From Pseudomonadota bacterium (GTDB lineage: Bacteria > Pseudomonadota > Gammaproteobacteria > Burkholderiales > Burkholderiaceae): a DNA stretch of 64,000 bases. Below are positions 17,389-25,384 of the stretch, in pieces (within the stretch, counting starts at the first letter, position 1; every line of letters begins with the position of its first letter). The notes under the pieces were generated by a model. It was not told where the DNA came from. It did no database searches and saw nothing but the letters and a program-made list of their open reading frames with translations. A program made the position numbers and the translations under genes. The stretch is from assembly GCA_029777935.1 (NCBI GenBank), contig JAKORH010000168.1, forward strand, positions 3,161 through 67,160, given 5' to 3'.

Positions 17389-18960
17389 ATGCCGCTCCCG
17401 AAGCCCCCGACCAAGCCCGCTACCGTACTCGCCACGATTCCTCCCGCCGCCGCCACGCGCGGGCAAGCGCCGCAGGCGCGCGCGCCGGCTCCGGCCGCGG
17501 AGCGCCCCAGCCCCGCCGCGCACCTCGCGCTGGTGGAGGCCAAGCCGAAGAACGGCAAGAAGCCGCGCATCAGTGCCGCTGGCCGCCGCCTGTTCGTGCT
17601 CGACACCAACGTGCTGATGCACGACCCGACGTCGCTGTTCCGCTTCGAGGAGCACGACGTGTTCCTGCCGATGATGACGCTGGAGGAACTCGACAGCCAC
17701 AAGAAGGGCATGTCCGAAGTCGCGCGCAACGCGCGCCAGGTCAGCCGCTCGCTCGACGCCCTGGTGGCGGCGTGCAAGACGCCGATCGAGGACGGCATCC
17801 CGCTGGATGCGCTCGGCAACGTGGACGCGCGCGGCCGCCTGTTCTTCCAGACGCAGGCTGCCGCAGGTCCGCTGCCGGCCACGCTGCCGGCGGGCAAGGC
17901 CGACAACCAGATCCTCGGCGTGGTCAAGGCGCTGCAAGACACGCACCCGGGCCGCGACGTGGTGCTGGTGTCGAAGGACATCAACATGCGCGTGAAGGCG
18001 CGCGCGCTCGGGCTGCCGGCGGAGGACTACTACAACGACAAGGTGCTGGAGGACACCGACATCCTCTACACCGGCGTGCTCGCGCTGCCGGCCAGCTTCT
18101 GGGACAAGAACGGCAAGGGCATGGAGTCGTGGCAGCAGGGCGGCTACACCTTCTACCGGATCACCGGTCCGATCGTCGACAGTCTGCTGGTCAACCAGTT
18201 CGTGTATCTGGAAGACGGCTCGCCGTTCTACGCGCAGGTGCGCGAGATCCGCGGCAAGTCCGCCGTTCTTCGCGTGCTGCGTGACTACCAGCACGCGAAG
18301 AACGCGGTGTGGGGCATCACCGCCCGCAACCGGGAGCAGAGCTTCGCGCTGAACCTGCTGATGGATCCGGAGTGCGACTTCGTCACGCTAATCGGCCAGG
18401 CCGGCACCGGCAAGACGCTGCTCGCGCTCGCCGCGGGGCTGGCGCAGACACTCGAGATCAAGCGCTTTTCGGAGATCATCGTCACGCGCGCCACGGTGCC
18501 GGTCGGCGAGGACATCGGCTTCCTGCCCGGCACCGAGGAAGAGAAGATGGCGCCCTGGATGGGCGCGCTCGAGGACAACCTCGAGGTGCTGAACAAATCG
18601 GACGACACCGCCGGCGAATGGGGCCGCGCCGCGACCAACGACCTGATCCGCACGCGCATCCGCATCAAGTCGCTGAACTTCATGCGCGGCCGCACTTTCA
18701 TCAACAAGTACCTGATCATCGACGAGTGCCAGAATCTGACGCCGAAGCAGATGAAGACGCTGATCACGCGCGCCGGTCCCGGCACGAAAGTCGTGTGCCT
18801 GGGCAACATCGCGCAGATCGACACGCCTTATCTGACCGAGGGCAGCTCGGGTCTGACGTTCGTGGTCGACCGCTTCAAGGGCTGGCCGCACTCGGGCCAC
18901 GTGACGCTGCAGCGGGGCGAGCGTTCGCGGCTCGCGGATCACGCGGCCGAGGTGCTCTGA
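17389..18960 (+). CDS. phoH: PIN-PhoH family ATPase/ribonuclease-like protein
   Basis: Protein of 523 residues. An Ala/Pro-rich, probably disordered N-terminus (about 55 residues) is followed by a PIN nuclease domain (FVLDTNVLMHDPTS with the acidic site, and LVSKDINMRVKARALG). The PhoH-type P-loop domain comes last (Walker [16 protein letters not shown], Walker B YLIIDECQNLTPKQMKTLITR). This is the long YlaK-like form, thought to couple RNA cleavage to an ATP-driven helicase-like step; its RNA target is unknown. I chose ATG 17389 because upstream codons match no homologous sequence. A strong terminator follows. Confidence 0.92.
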   Translation: MPLPKPPTKPATVLATIPPAAATRGQAPQARAPAPAAERPSPAAHLALVEAKPKNGKKPRISAAGRRLFVLDTNVLMHDPTSLFRFEEHDVFLPMMTLEELDSHKKGMSEVARNARQVSRSLDALVAACKTPIEDGIPLDALGNVDARGRLFFQTQAAAGPLPATLPAGKADNQILGVVKALQDTHPGRDVVLVSKDINMRVKARALGLPAEDYYNDKVLEDTDILYTGVLALPASFWDKNGKGMESWQQGGYTFYRITGPIVDSLLVNQFVYLEDGSPFYAQVREIRGKSAVLRVLRDYQHAKNAVWGITARNREQSFALNLLMDPECDFVTLIGQAGTGKTLLALAAGLAQTLEIKRFSEIIVTRATVPVGEDIGFLPGTEEEKMAPWMGALEDNLEVLNKSDDTAGEWGRAATNDLIRTRIRIKSLNFMRGRTFINKYLIIDECQNLTPKQMKTLITRAGPGTKVVCLGNIAQIDTPYLTEGSSGLTFVVDRFKGWPHSGHVTLQRGERSRLADHAAEVL

Positions 18961-18974
18961 GGTGCGCACCCAAG

Positions 18975-19002
18975 AAAAACGCCCGGCTTGCCGGGCGTTT
19001 TT
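18975..19002. terminator. Bidirectional intrinsic terminator between phoH and the ABC binding-protein gene
   Basis: Perfect 12-bp stem AAAAACGCCCGG / CCGGGCGTTTTT with a CTTG loop. It has a T-run on both strands and lies between two convergent genes. Confidence 0.95.
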
Positions 19003-19019
19003 CGTTCGGACCTGCCGAA

Positions 19020-20141
19020 TCAGTTGAGCGGCGTCTTCTTGCCGCCCGGATAGTTGTACAGCGTGGTCGCGGCGTTGAGCAGTTCGCCGGTGGCGTCGAA
19101 CTTCACCTTGGTCGTCACGCCGTCGTACTCGATGCTCGCCAGCGCCGGCAGGTACTTGGCCGGCTCGACCGAATTGGCCTTCTGCATCGCGGCCGCCAGC
19201 GTCATCACCGCGTCGTACACGTACGGCGCATAGACCTGGATCTGGTCGTGGAACTTGGCCTCGAAGCGCTGCCTGAATTCCTTGCCCTTCGGCATCTTGT
19301 CGAGCGAGGCGCCGCCTTCCGCGCAATACACGTGATCGCCGATCGCGTCACCCGCGATCTTCGCGATCTCGACCGTGCAGATGCCGTCGCCGCCCATGAA
19401 CTTGGAGCTGATGCCGAGTTGCTTCATCTGGCGCAGCATCGGGCCGGCCTGCGAGTCCATGCCGCCGTAGAAGATCACTTCCGGCTTCTTGTCCTTGATC
19501 GCCGTGAGGATCGCGTTGAAGTCGGTCGCCTTGTCGTTGGTGAACTGGCGCGACACGACCTCGGCGCCGTTGGCCTTGGCGACCTTCTCGAAGATGTCCG
19601 CCAGACCCTGCCCGTACGCCGTGCGGTCGTCGATCACCGCGACCTTCTTCGCCTTCAGCGTCTTGGTCGCGTAGTTGGCCGTCGCGGCGCCGAGCGCGTT
19701 GTCATTGGCGAGGATTCGGAACGCGGTCTTGAAGCCCTGCTGCGTGTACTTCGGATTGGTCGCCGACGGCGTGATCTGCGGGATGCCGGCGTCGAAGTAG
19801 ATCTTCGAGGCCGGAATCGTCGTGCCCGAGTTCAGGTGCCCGACCACGCCGTTGACTTTCTGGTCGACCAGCTTCTGCGCCGCGATCGCGCCCTGCTTCG
19901 GATCTGCGGCATCGTCCTCGCTGATCAGCTTCCATTTGATCTTCTTGCCGCCGATCACGATGTTCTTCGCGTTCAGGTCATCGATCGCCATCATGGCGCC
20001 GCGCTCATTGTCCTTGCCGTAATGCGCCTGTCCGCCGGACAGCGGCGCGACGTGGCCGATCTTGACCTCGATCTCCTGCTGCGCGAACGCGACGCCCGCG
20101 AACGCGAAGCCGACTGCGATACCCAGTAATACCCGCTTCAT
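19020..20141 (-). CDS. Branched-chain amino acid ABC transporter substrate-binding protein (LivJ/LivK type)
   Basis: Periplasmic type I binding protein, 373 residues, with a Sec signal peptide (MKRVLLGIAVGFAFAGVAFA, cut before QQEIEV). Family blocks include KIGHVAPLSGGQAHYGKDNERGAMMAIDDLNA, VNGVVGHLNSGTTIPASKIY and AVIDDRTAYGQGLAD. The start at 20141 is supported by AAGGAG and by the signal peptide. The permease and ATPase genes are not next to it, so it is an orphan binding protein that probably shares a transporter elsewhere. Ligand is inferred from the family only. Confidence 0.9.
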   Translation of the reverse strand: MKRVLLGIAVGFAFAGVAFAQQEIEVKIGHVAPLSGGQAHYGKDNERGAMMAIDDLNAKNIVIGGKKIKWKLISEDDAADPKQGAIAAQKLVDQKVNGVVGHLNSGTTIPASKIYFDAGIPQITPSATNPKYTQQGFKTAFRILANDNALGAATANYATKTLKAKKVAVIDDRTAYGQGLADIFEKVAKANGAEVVSRQFTNDKATDFNAILTAIKDKKPEVIFYGGMDSQAGPMLRQMKQLGISSKFMGGDGICTVEIAKIAGDAIGDHVYCAEGGASLDKMPKGKEFRQRFEAKFHDQIQVYAPYVYDAVMTLAAAMQKANSVEPAKYLPALASIEYDGVTTKVKFDATGELLNAATTLYNYPGGKKTPLN

Positions 20142-20226
20142 CCTCCGTCTCCTTATTGAAGTCCGGAAGCCAAACCCCCCGGAGCCGGCGAACTGTAGCA
20201 CCAAGGGGCCACCCGCCGCGTCCCCA

Positions 20227-20706
20227 TTACAGGAGCAGCGCCGCGATGAACACGCCCAGCATCACGAAGACAAGCGCGATCTTCAGCGCCGCGGCGACCA
20301 GCAGCCCGACCCAGGTCGCCAGCCCGACCTGCCCGGCGCGCAGCGCGTCGCGCCGCGCGGCGAACTCGCCGATGAACGCGCCCGCGAGCGGCAGGAAGAT
20401 CAACCCGACCAGCCCGGTGAACACGCCGGCGACGGTGCCGATCGCGGCTCCCGCGACCGCCAGTCCGCTGGCGCCGGCGCGCCGCGCCGACACCGCCGCA
20501 CCGACGTAATCGATCGCGACGCCGAGCACCGCCAGCACGGCCAGCGTGCCGACCGTGAAGCCGGAGATACGCGTGAAGCCGTCGATCCACGCCGCGAGCA
20601 GGATGCCGGCGAACACGAAGACCATGCCCGGCAGCACCGGCAACACGGTGCCGACCACGCCGATCGCGATCAGCGCGACCGCGACGATCCAGAGCGCAGC
20701 AGTCAA
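20227..20706 (-). CDS. DUF456 family membrane protein
   Basis: Hydrophobic protein of about 159 residues with roughly four membrane segments and glycine-rich turns (GVVGTVLPVLPGMVFVFAGILLAAW, then AGVFTGLVGLIFLPLAGAFIGE). This is the DUF456 pattern; its function is unknown. I placed the start at a TTG 8 bp after the dnaB stop; no ATG lies between, and the sequence upstream is the dnaB shadow. It is likely co-transcribed with dnaB. Confidence 0.8.
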   Translation of the reverse strand: MTAALWIVAVALIAIGVVGTVLPVLPGMVFVFAGILLAAWIDGFTRISGFTVGTLAVLAVLGVAIDYVGAAVSARRAGASGLAVAGAAIGTVAGVFTGLVGLIFLPLAGAFIGEFAARRDALRAGQVGLATWVGLLVAAALKIALVFVMLGVFIAALLL

Positions 20707-20713
20707 ACCGGGG

Positions 20714-22159
20714 TCAGTAGGAGGCGCCGAATCCCTGCGCCAGGTTGTCGAAGCGCGTGAACTCGCCGGCAAAGCGCAGCGAGAGGCGGCCGGTCGGCCC
20801 GTTGCGCTGCTTCAGGACCAGCACTTCGGCCACGCCCTTGTCCGGCGTGTCCGGGTTGTAGAACTCCTCACGGTACAGCGCGCAGATCACGTCGGCGTCC
20901 TGCTCGATCGCGCCCGACTCGCGCAGGTCGCTCATCACCGGGCGCCTGTCGGAGCGCTGCTCGACGGTGCGGTTCAATTGCGACAGCGCGACCACGGGCA
21001 CCTGCAACTCCTTGGCGAGCGCCTTCAGCGAGCGCGAAATCTCGGAGATTTCGGTGGCGCGGTTCTCGCCGAAGCTGCTCGCCGACATCAGCTGCAGATA
21101 GTCGATCACGACCAGCCCGAGCTTGCCGCAGGTGCGCGCCAGCCGCCGTGCGCGCGCGCGCAGTTCGAGCGCGTTCAGCGCCGGCGTCTCGTCGATGAAG
21201 AGCTGCGCCTCGTGCATCTTGCGGATCGCTTCGGTGAGCTTCGGCCAGTCGCCGTCTTCGAGCCGTCCGGTGCGCAGCCGCTGCTGGTTGATGCGGCCGA
21301 CCGAACTCAGCATCCGCAGCGCCAGTTGCGCCGCGCCCATCTCCATCGAAAACACCGCCACCGGCAGCCCCTGGTCGATCGCGACGTGCTCGCCGATGTT
21401 CAGCGCGAAGGCGGTCTTGCCCATCGACGGGCGCCCCGCGACGATGATCAGGTCGCCCGGTTGCAGGCCCGAAGTCATGCGGTCGACGTCTGCGAAGCCG
21501 GTCGGCACACCGGTCACATCGGAGGGATTGGCGCGCTCGAAAAGCTCCTGGATCCGCTCGACGACCCGGGTCAGCAGCGGTTCGATCTCGACGAAGCCCT
21601 GCCGGCCGCGCGCGCCCTCTTCCGCGATCTGGAACACCTTGGATTCGGCCTCGTCGAGGACGGTCTTGGTGTCCTTGCCCTGCGGGTTCAGCGCCGAGGT
21701 GGCGATTTCGTCGCCGACGGTCACCAGCCGCCGCAATACCGAGCGATCGCGCACGATCTCGCCGTAGCGGCGGATGTTCGCGGCTGACGGCGTGTTCTGC
21801 GCCAGCGCATTGAGGTATGCAAGCCCGCCCGCCTCGTCGGCCTTGCCGGCGGTCTGCAGCGATTCGTAGACCGTAACCGCGTCCGCAGGGCGTGACTGGT
21901 CGATCAGCCGGCTGATGTGCTGGAAGATCAGCCGGTGGTCGTGTCGGTAGAAGTCGTCCGACCGCACCATGTCGGCGATCTTGTCCCACGCCGCGTTGTC
22001 GAGCAGCAGCCCGCCGAGCACCGACTGCTCGGCCTCGATCGAATGCGGCGGTGTGCGGACGGCGGCGAGTTGCGGGTCAACGAAATCGCGTCGGGCGTTG
22101 GCGTCGGGCGTCGGGCGCGCAGATCGCCGGATCGATTCAATCTGTTCGCCTGACGCCAT
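20714..22159 (-). CDS. dnaB: Replicative DNA helicase DnaB
   Basis: Hexameric 5'-3' helicase of 481 residues that unwinds the replication fork. The N-terminal primase-interaction domain starts near PHSIEAEQSVLGGLLLDN. The RecA-like C-terminal domain has Walker A AGRPSMGKTAFALN, Walker B LVVIDYLQLM and the LSQLNRTVEQRSDRRPVMSDLRESG block. The first 35 residues before PHSIEAEQ are an unusual extension, and part of it is encoded by a repeat (see the separate entry). No intein is present. It lies downstream of rplI, as in many Betaproteobacteria. Confidence 0.97.
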   Translation of the reverse strand: MASGEQIESIRRSARPTPDANARRDFVDPQLAAVRTPPHSIEAEQSVLGGLLLDNAAWDKIADMVRSDDFYRHDHRLIFQHISRLIDQSRPADAVTVYESLQTAGKADEAGGLAYLNALAQNTPSAANIRRYGEIVRDRSVLRRLVTVGDEIATSALNPQGKDTKTVLDEAESKVFQIAEEGARGRQGFVEIEPLLTRVVERIQELFERANPSDVTGVPTGFADVDRMTSGLQPGDLIIVAGRPSMGKTAFALNIGEHVAIDQGLPVAVFSMEMGAAQLALRMLSSVGRINQQRLRTGRLEDGDWPKLTEAIRKMHEAQLFIDETPALNALELRARARRLARTCGKLGLVVIDYLQLMSASSFGENRATEISEISRSLKALAKELQVPVVALSQLNRTVEQRSDRRPVMSDLRESGAIEQDADVICALYREEFYNPDTPDKGVAEVLVLKQRNGPTGRLSLRFAGEFTRFDNLAQGFGASY

Positions 22160-22215
22160 GCGCCCCCCTATCGACGTCGAAACAACGCGGGACGCCGGAC
22201 GCCCGACGCCCGACG
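22102..22215. repeat. Inverted repeat spanning the dnaB start (16-bp perfect arms)
   Basis: CGTCGGGCGTCGGGCG at 22102-22117 and its exact reverse complement at 22200-22215. Extra partial copies of the GCGTCGGGC unit extend the arms on both sides (22088-22120 and 22192-22217). The left arm is inside dnaB and encodes part of its N-terminal extension (RPTPDA). The right arm lies in the rplI-dnaB gap. Confidence 0.8.
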
Positions 22216-22219
22216 TTCT

Positions 22220-22672
22220 CTACTGCTGTTCCGCCACCACGTTGACGGTGATCTCGGCCAGCACGTCGCTGTGCAGCGCCACCGTCAGGTGATGTTCGCC
22301 GACCGTCTTCAGCGGACCGGTGGGCATGCGGATCTGTCCCTTGGCGACATGGAAGCCCTGTTTCGTCAACGCCTCGGCAATGTCGAAGTTGGTGACCGAG
22401 CCGAACAGGCGGCCGTCGACACCCGCTTTCGCGTTGAGCTGGATCTTCTGGCCGTTGAGCTTCTCGCCCTCGGTCCGCGCGGCGGCAAGCTTGTCCGCCT
22501 GCGCCTTTTCGAGTTCGGCGCGGCGCGACTCGAATTCCTTGATCGCCGTCTCGGTGGCGCGGCGCGCCTTGCCCTGCGGGATCAGGAAGTTGCGCGCGTA
22601 GCCCTCCTTGACCTTGACCACGTCTCCGAGGCCGCCAAGGTTGTAGACGGTCTCGAGCAGGATCACTTGCAT
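22220..22672 (-). CDS. rplI: 50S ribosomal protein L9
   Basis: Structural ribosomal protein of 150 residues. The N-terminal domain [32 protein letters not shown] is diagnostic, followed by the long connecting helix ([21 protein letters not shown]) and the C-terminal rRNA-binding domain ([16 protein letters not shown]). It is the last ribosomal gene of the rpsF-priB-rpsR-rplI operon, 14 bp after rpsR. Confidence 0.98.
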   Translation of the reverse strand: MQVILLETVYNLGGLGDVVKVKEGYARNFLIPQGKARRATETAIKEFESRRAELEKAQADKLAAARTEGEKLNGQKIQLNAKAGVDGRLFGSVTNFDIAEALTKQGFHVAKGQIRMPTGPLKTVGEHHLTVALHSDVLAEITVNVVAEQQ

Positions 22673-22686
22673 CGTATTCTCCGCGC

Positions 22687-22977
22687 TCAGTGGTTGTCGG
22701 TGTACGGCAGCAGCGCCAGGAAGCGCGCGCGCTTGATCGCCGTGTCGAGCTGGCGCTGATAGTGCGCCTTGGTGCCCGTCAGCCGCGCCGGCATGATCTT
22801 GCCATTGTCGAGGACGAAGTCGCGCAGCGTCTCGACGTCCTTGTAATCGATCCACTCGACCTTCTCGACCGTGAAGCGGCAGAACTTCTTGCGCTTGAAC
22901 AGCGCGTTCTTCTGCTGATCGCGCCGGCCGCCCGGCTTGCCTTTGCCCTTGCCCTTGCCCCTGGGTCCGAATGCCAT
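22687..22977 (-). CDS. rpsR: 30S ribosomal protein S18
   Basis: Small-subunit protein of 96 residues that pairs with S6. The core block [29 protein letters not shown]...[34 protein letters not shown] is highly conserved. The N-terminus has a basic [13 protein letters not shown] stretch. It sits 1 bp after priB in the standard operon order. Confidence 0.98.
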   Translation of the reverse strand: MAFGPRGKGKGKGKPGGRRDQQKNALFKRKKFCRFTVEKVEWIDYKDVETLRDFVLDNGKIMPARLTGTKAHYQRQLDTAIKRARFLALLPYTDNH

Positions 22978-22978
22978 G

Positions 22979-23278
22979 TCAAACTCCTTGTTCCAGTACG
23001 AATTCGTTGATGTGCACCATCAGTCGCTGCGATCGCCGGCTGCGCGGCGCGATGAAACCGGTCAGCTTCACGCGCGCGCCCAGAGCGGTCCTTGCCAGCC
23101 GCTGCGCCGCGTCGCCGAGCGCCACCGCATCGAGTTCGAACTGCAGCGAGCGCTCTGCCCCGGCTTCTGCCACCTTGTCCTGGTGCGCGAGCCGCAGCTC
23201 CAGCGCTGCCACACCCGCCGGCGTGTAGCGCAGATCTGCGCGGGCGACGACGGTGGCGGTCAGTTCGACCCGATTCAA
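22979..23278 (-). CDS. priB: Primosomal replication protein N (PriB)
   Basis: OB-fold single-stranded DNA-binding protein (99 residues) that bridges PriA and DnaT during replication restart. Typical segments are [35 protein letters not shown] and the C-terminal [23 protein letters not shown]. Its place between rpsF and rpsR is the conserved location. It starts 4 bp after the rpsF stop. Confidence 0.95.
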   Translation of the reverse strand: MNRVELTATVVARADLRYTPAGVAALELRLAHQDKVAEAGAERSLQFELDAVALGDAAQRLARTALGARVKLTGFIAPRSRRSQRLMVHINEFVLEQGV

Positions 23279-23282
23279 GCGG

Positions 23283-23648
23283 CTAGGACGCCGCCTGCTC
23301 GGCGGCGGCCTTCTTGGCCTCTTCGCGCTCGACCACCTTCATCATCGGCGACGGGTTCGTCTCGGCTTTCTTCATGCCGATCGTCAGGTGCCGAAGCACC
23401 GCATCGTTGTAGCGGAACCCGTGTTCCAGCTCGTCGAGCGGGGCCTTGCCGCACTCGATGTTCAGCAGAACGTAGTGCGCCTTGACCAGTTTCTCGATCG
23501 GGTAGGCGAGCTGGCGGCGGCCCCAGTCCTCGACTCGATGGACCTTGCCGCCCTGGCCGCTGACCAGCGCCTTGTAGCGCTCGATCATCCCCGGCACCTG
23601 CTCGCTCTGGTCCGGGTGGACGATGAAGCAGATTTCGTAGTGACGCAT
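23283..23648 (-). CDS. rpsF: 30S ribosomal protein S6
   Basis: Ribosomal protein of 121 residues, first gene of the operon. The start [28 protein letters not shown] and the block [20 protein letters not shown] are diagnostic. The C-terminal tail is lysine/alanine/glutamate-rich ([16 protein letters not shown]), as in many S6 proteins. A strong Shine-Dalgarno (AAGGAGA) lies 5-6 bases before the ATG. Confidence 0.98.
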   Translation of the reverse strand: MRHYEICFIVHPDQSEQVPGMIERYKALVSGQGGKVHRVEDWGRRQLAYPIEKLVKAHYVLLNIECGKAPLDELEHGFRYNDAVLRHLTIGMKKAETNPSPMMKVVEREEAKKAAAEQAAS

Positions 23649-23668
23649 CCGATCTCCTTTTGGATGAA

Positions 23669-23696
23669 GCCACCCCGAGCGTCGTTCGAGTGTGGC
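23669..23696 (-). promoter_or_regulatory. Hairpin in the rpsF leader, candidate S6:S18 autoregulatory RNA
   Basis: On the minus strand, GCCAC pairs with GTGGC and UCGA with UCGG around a 7-base loop, with an unpaired AC/GG region between the stems, ending about 20 bases before the rpsF start. S6:S18 complexes repress their own operon through a bulged leader hairpin in many bacteria. The match here is by position and shape only. Confidence 0.4.
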
Positions 23697-23716
23697 AAGG
23701 CTGCGGAAAGCGCGGG

Positions 23717-23746
23717 ATTTTACCTGCTTTCGCGCGGCGGAACGAA
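23717..23746 (-). promoter_or_regulatory. Possible promoter of the rpsF operon
   Basis: TAAAAT (-10, positions 23722-23717) and a weak TTCGTT (-35, 23746-23741) are 18 bp apart, in the 117-bp gap between sir2 and rpsF. Only the -10 is convincing. Confidence 0.35.
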
Positions 23747-23765
23747 ACCCGGAACCTGTCGGTTC

Positions 23766-24554
23766 TCAGACGGCGGCGAGCAGCCGCGGCAGCGCGTCGC
23801 CGGCACGCGCGCGGACGCAGACGGCTGCGATCGCGTCCAGCTCGCTGTCGTCCGGATTGACGACCACGATCTGCGCGCCGTGACGCAGCGCGCCCATGGG
23901 CAGCCCCGCCGCCGGATAGACCAGGCCCGACGTCCCGACCACGAGCATCGCGTCGCTCTGCGCGCACGCGCGCTCGGCGCGCTCGAGCGCGGCCGCGTTC
24001 AGCAGTTCGCCGAACCACACCACGTCGGGGCGCAGCCACGAGCCGCAGCGCGGACACGAAGGCGGCTCGCCGGGCGGCAATCCGTCCGGCGACTCGAACA
24101 CGAGGCCGCACTCGTCGAGGCACTTGGTCCGCAGGATATTGCCGTGCAGTTCGATCACGTCGCGGCTTCCGGCCCGCGCGTGCAGGCCGTCGACGTTCTG
24201 CGTGATCAGCGTGAATGCCTCGAAACGCGCCGCGGCTGCCGCGAGCGCGGAGTGCGCCGGATTCGGTGCGGCCGAACGCACCCGCGCGCGGCGCGACGCG
24301 TACCAGCGCCACACCAGCGCCGGATCCGCACGGAAACCTTCCGGCGACGCAAGCTGCATCGGGTCGAACTTCGACCACAGCCCCGTCTGCGCGTCGCGAA
24401 AGGTCGGAATGCCGCTTTCGGCCGACACGCCCGCACCGGTCAGCACGGCCACCTTCTTCGCGCGCGCGAGGATGTGCCGGGCACGTGCGAGCGCCTCGGG
24501 GCTCAAGCGGCCGTCTCCTGCGGCGAAAGGCGCGGTTTCATCAGCGCAGACCAC
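23766..24554 (-). CDS. Sir2-family NAD-dependent protein deacylase
   Basis: Sirtuin of about 262 residues that removes acyl groups from lysines with NAD+. Motifs: TGAGVSAESGIPTFRD (NAD site), TLITQNVDGLH, ELHGN (catalytic His), zinc cysteines CLDEC and CPRC, VVWFGE and VVGTSGLVYPAAGLP. The GTG start gives a short variable N-terminus; a TTG at 24506 (LSPEALARARHIL) is an alternative. It lies between rlmB and the rpsF operon on the same strand. The residues at the AR/YR position that would separate deacetylase from desuccinylase read WRWYASRR, so both activities are possible. Confidence 0.92.
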   Translation of the reverse strand: MVCADETAPFAAGDGRLSPEALARARHILARAKKVAVLTGAGVSAESGIPTFRDAQTGLWSKFDPMQLASPEGFRADPALVWRWYASRRARVRSAAPNPAHSALAAAAARFEAFTLITQNVDGLHARAGSRDVIELHGNILRTKCLDECGLVFESPDGLPPGEPPSCPRCGSWLRPDVVWFGELLNAAALERAERACAQSDAMLVVGTSGLVYPAAGLPMGALRHGAQIVVVNPDDSELDAIAAVCVRARAGDALPRLLAAV

Positions 24555-24635
24555 CGCGGCCGCCCGGCGCGAACTGCCGCAACGACCCGTGGCACCACGC
24601 GCACGCTCATAGGGTGCGAGAACGCTCCGTGCACT

Positions 24636-25382
24636 TCAAGCCGCGGCAGCGCGCTGCCGCCGCGTTTCGAACAGGCAAATGCCGGCGGCGACCGATACGT
24701 TCAGGCTCTCCACCTGGCCGGACATCGGAATCCTCGCGAGCCAGTCACAGCGTTCGCGCGTCAGCCGCCGCAGACCCTCGCCTTCGGCGCCGAGCGCCCA
24801 CGCGATCGGCCCGGCCAGGTCGAGTTCGTACAGCGTCTGCGCCGCGTCGCCGGCGGCGCCCGCGATCCACACCCCCGCCTGCTTGATGTCGTCCATCGCG
24901 CGCGCGAGGTTGGTCACTGCGATCAGCGGCAGCGTCTCGGCGGCGCCGGCCGCAGCCTTGGCTACCGCGGGTGTCAGCGCCGCCGAGCGGTCGCGCGGCA
25001 CGATCACCGCGGCTGCGCCGGCCGCATCCGCCGTGCGCAGGCAGGCGCCGAGGTTGCGTGGATCGGTCACGCCGTCGAGCAGCAGCAGCAGCGTGTCGCG
25101 CTGCGCGCCGGCGAGCACGTCGTCGAGCGTGCGAGCCAGCGTTGCCGCGTCGCACACGGCGACCACGCCCTGGTGCGGCACGTCGCCGGCCAGCCCGTGC
25201 AGCCGCGCCGCGTCCACCGGCATCACGCGCACGCCGGATCCCTGTGCGCGCTGCAAGAGTTCGCGCATCCGTGCGTCGCGCCGCTCGCGATCGACGTACA
25301 GCGCCTCGACGCTGTCGGGGGCGTGCCGAAGCCTCGCGGTCACCGCGTGGAAGCCGGCGATGGTCCGTTTCCCGTCGTTCAT
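24636..25382 (-). CDS. rlmB: 23S rRNA (guanosine-2'-O-)-methyltransferase RlmB
   Basis: SPOUT-class methyltransferase (248 residues) that modifies G2251 in the 23S rRNA P-loop. The N-terminal substrate-binding domain begins KRTIAGFHAVTARLRH. The C-terminal knot contains LLDGVTDPRNLGACLRTADAAGAAAVIVPRDRSA, WALGAEGEGLRRLTRERCD and IPMSGQVESLNVSVAAGICLFE. It follows rnr by 2 bp, the usual rnr-rlmB pair. Confidence 0.96.
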   Translation of the reverse strand: MNDGKRTIAGFHAVTARLRHAPDSVEALYVDRERRDARMRELLQRAQGSGVRVMPVDAARLHGLAGDVPHQGVVAVCDAATLARTLDDVLAGAQRDTLLLLLDGVTDPRNLGACLRTADAAGAAAVIVPRDRSAALTPAVAKAAAGAAETLPLIAVTNLARAMDDIKQAGVWIAGAAGDAAQTLYELDLAGPIAWALGAEGEGLRRLTRERCDWLARIPMSGQVESLNVSVAAGICLFETRRQRAAAA

Positions 25383-25384
25383 CG

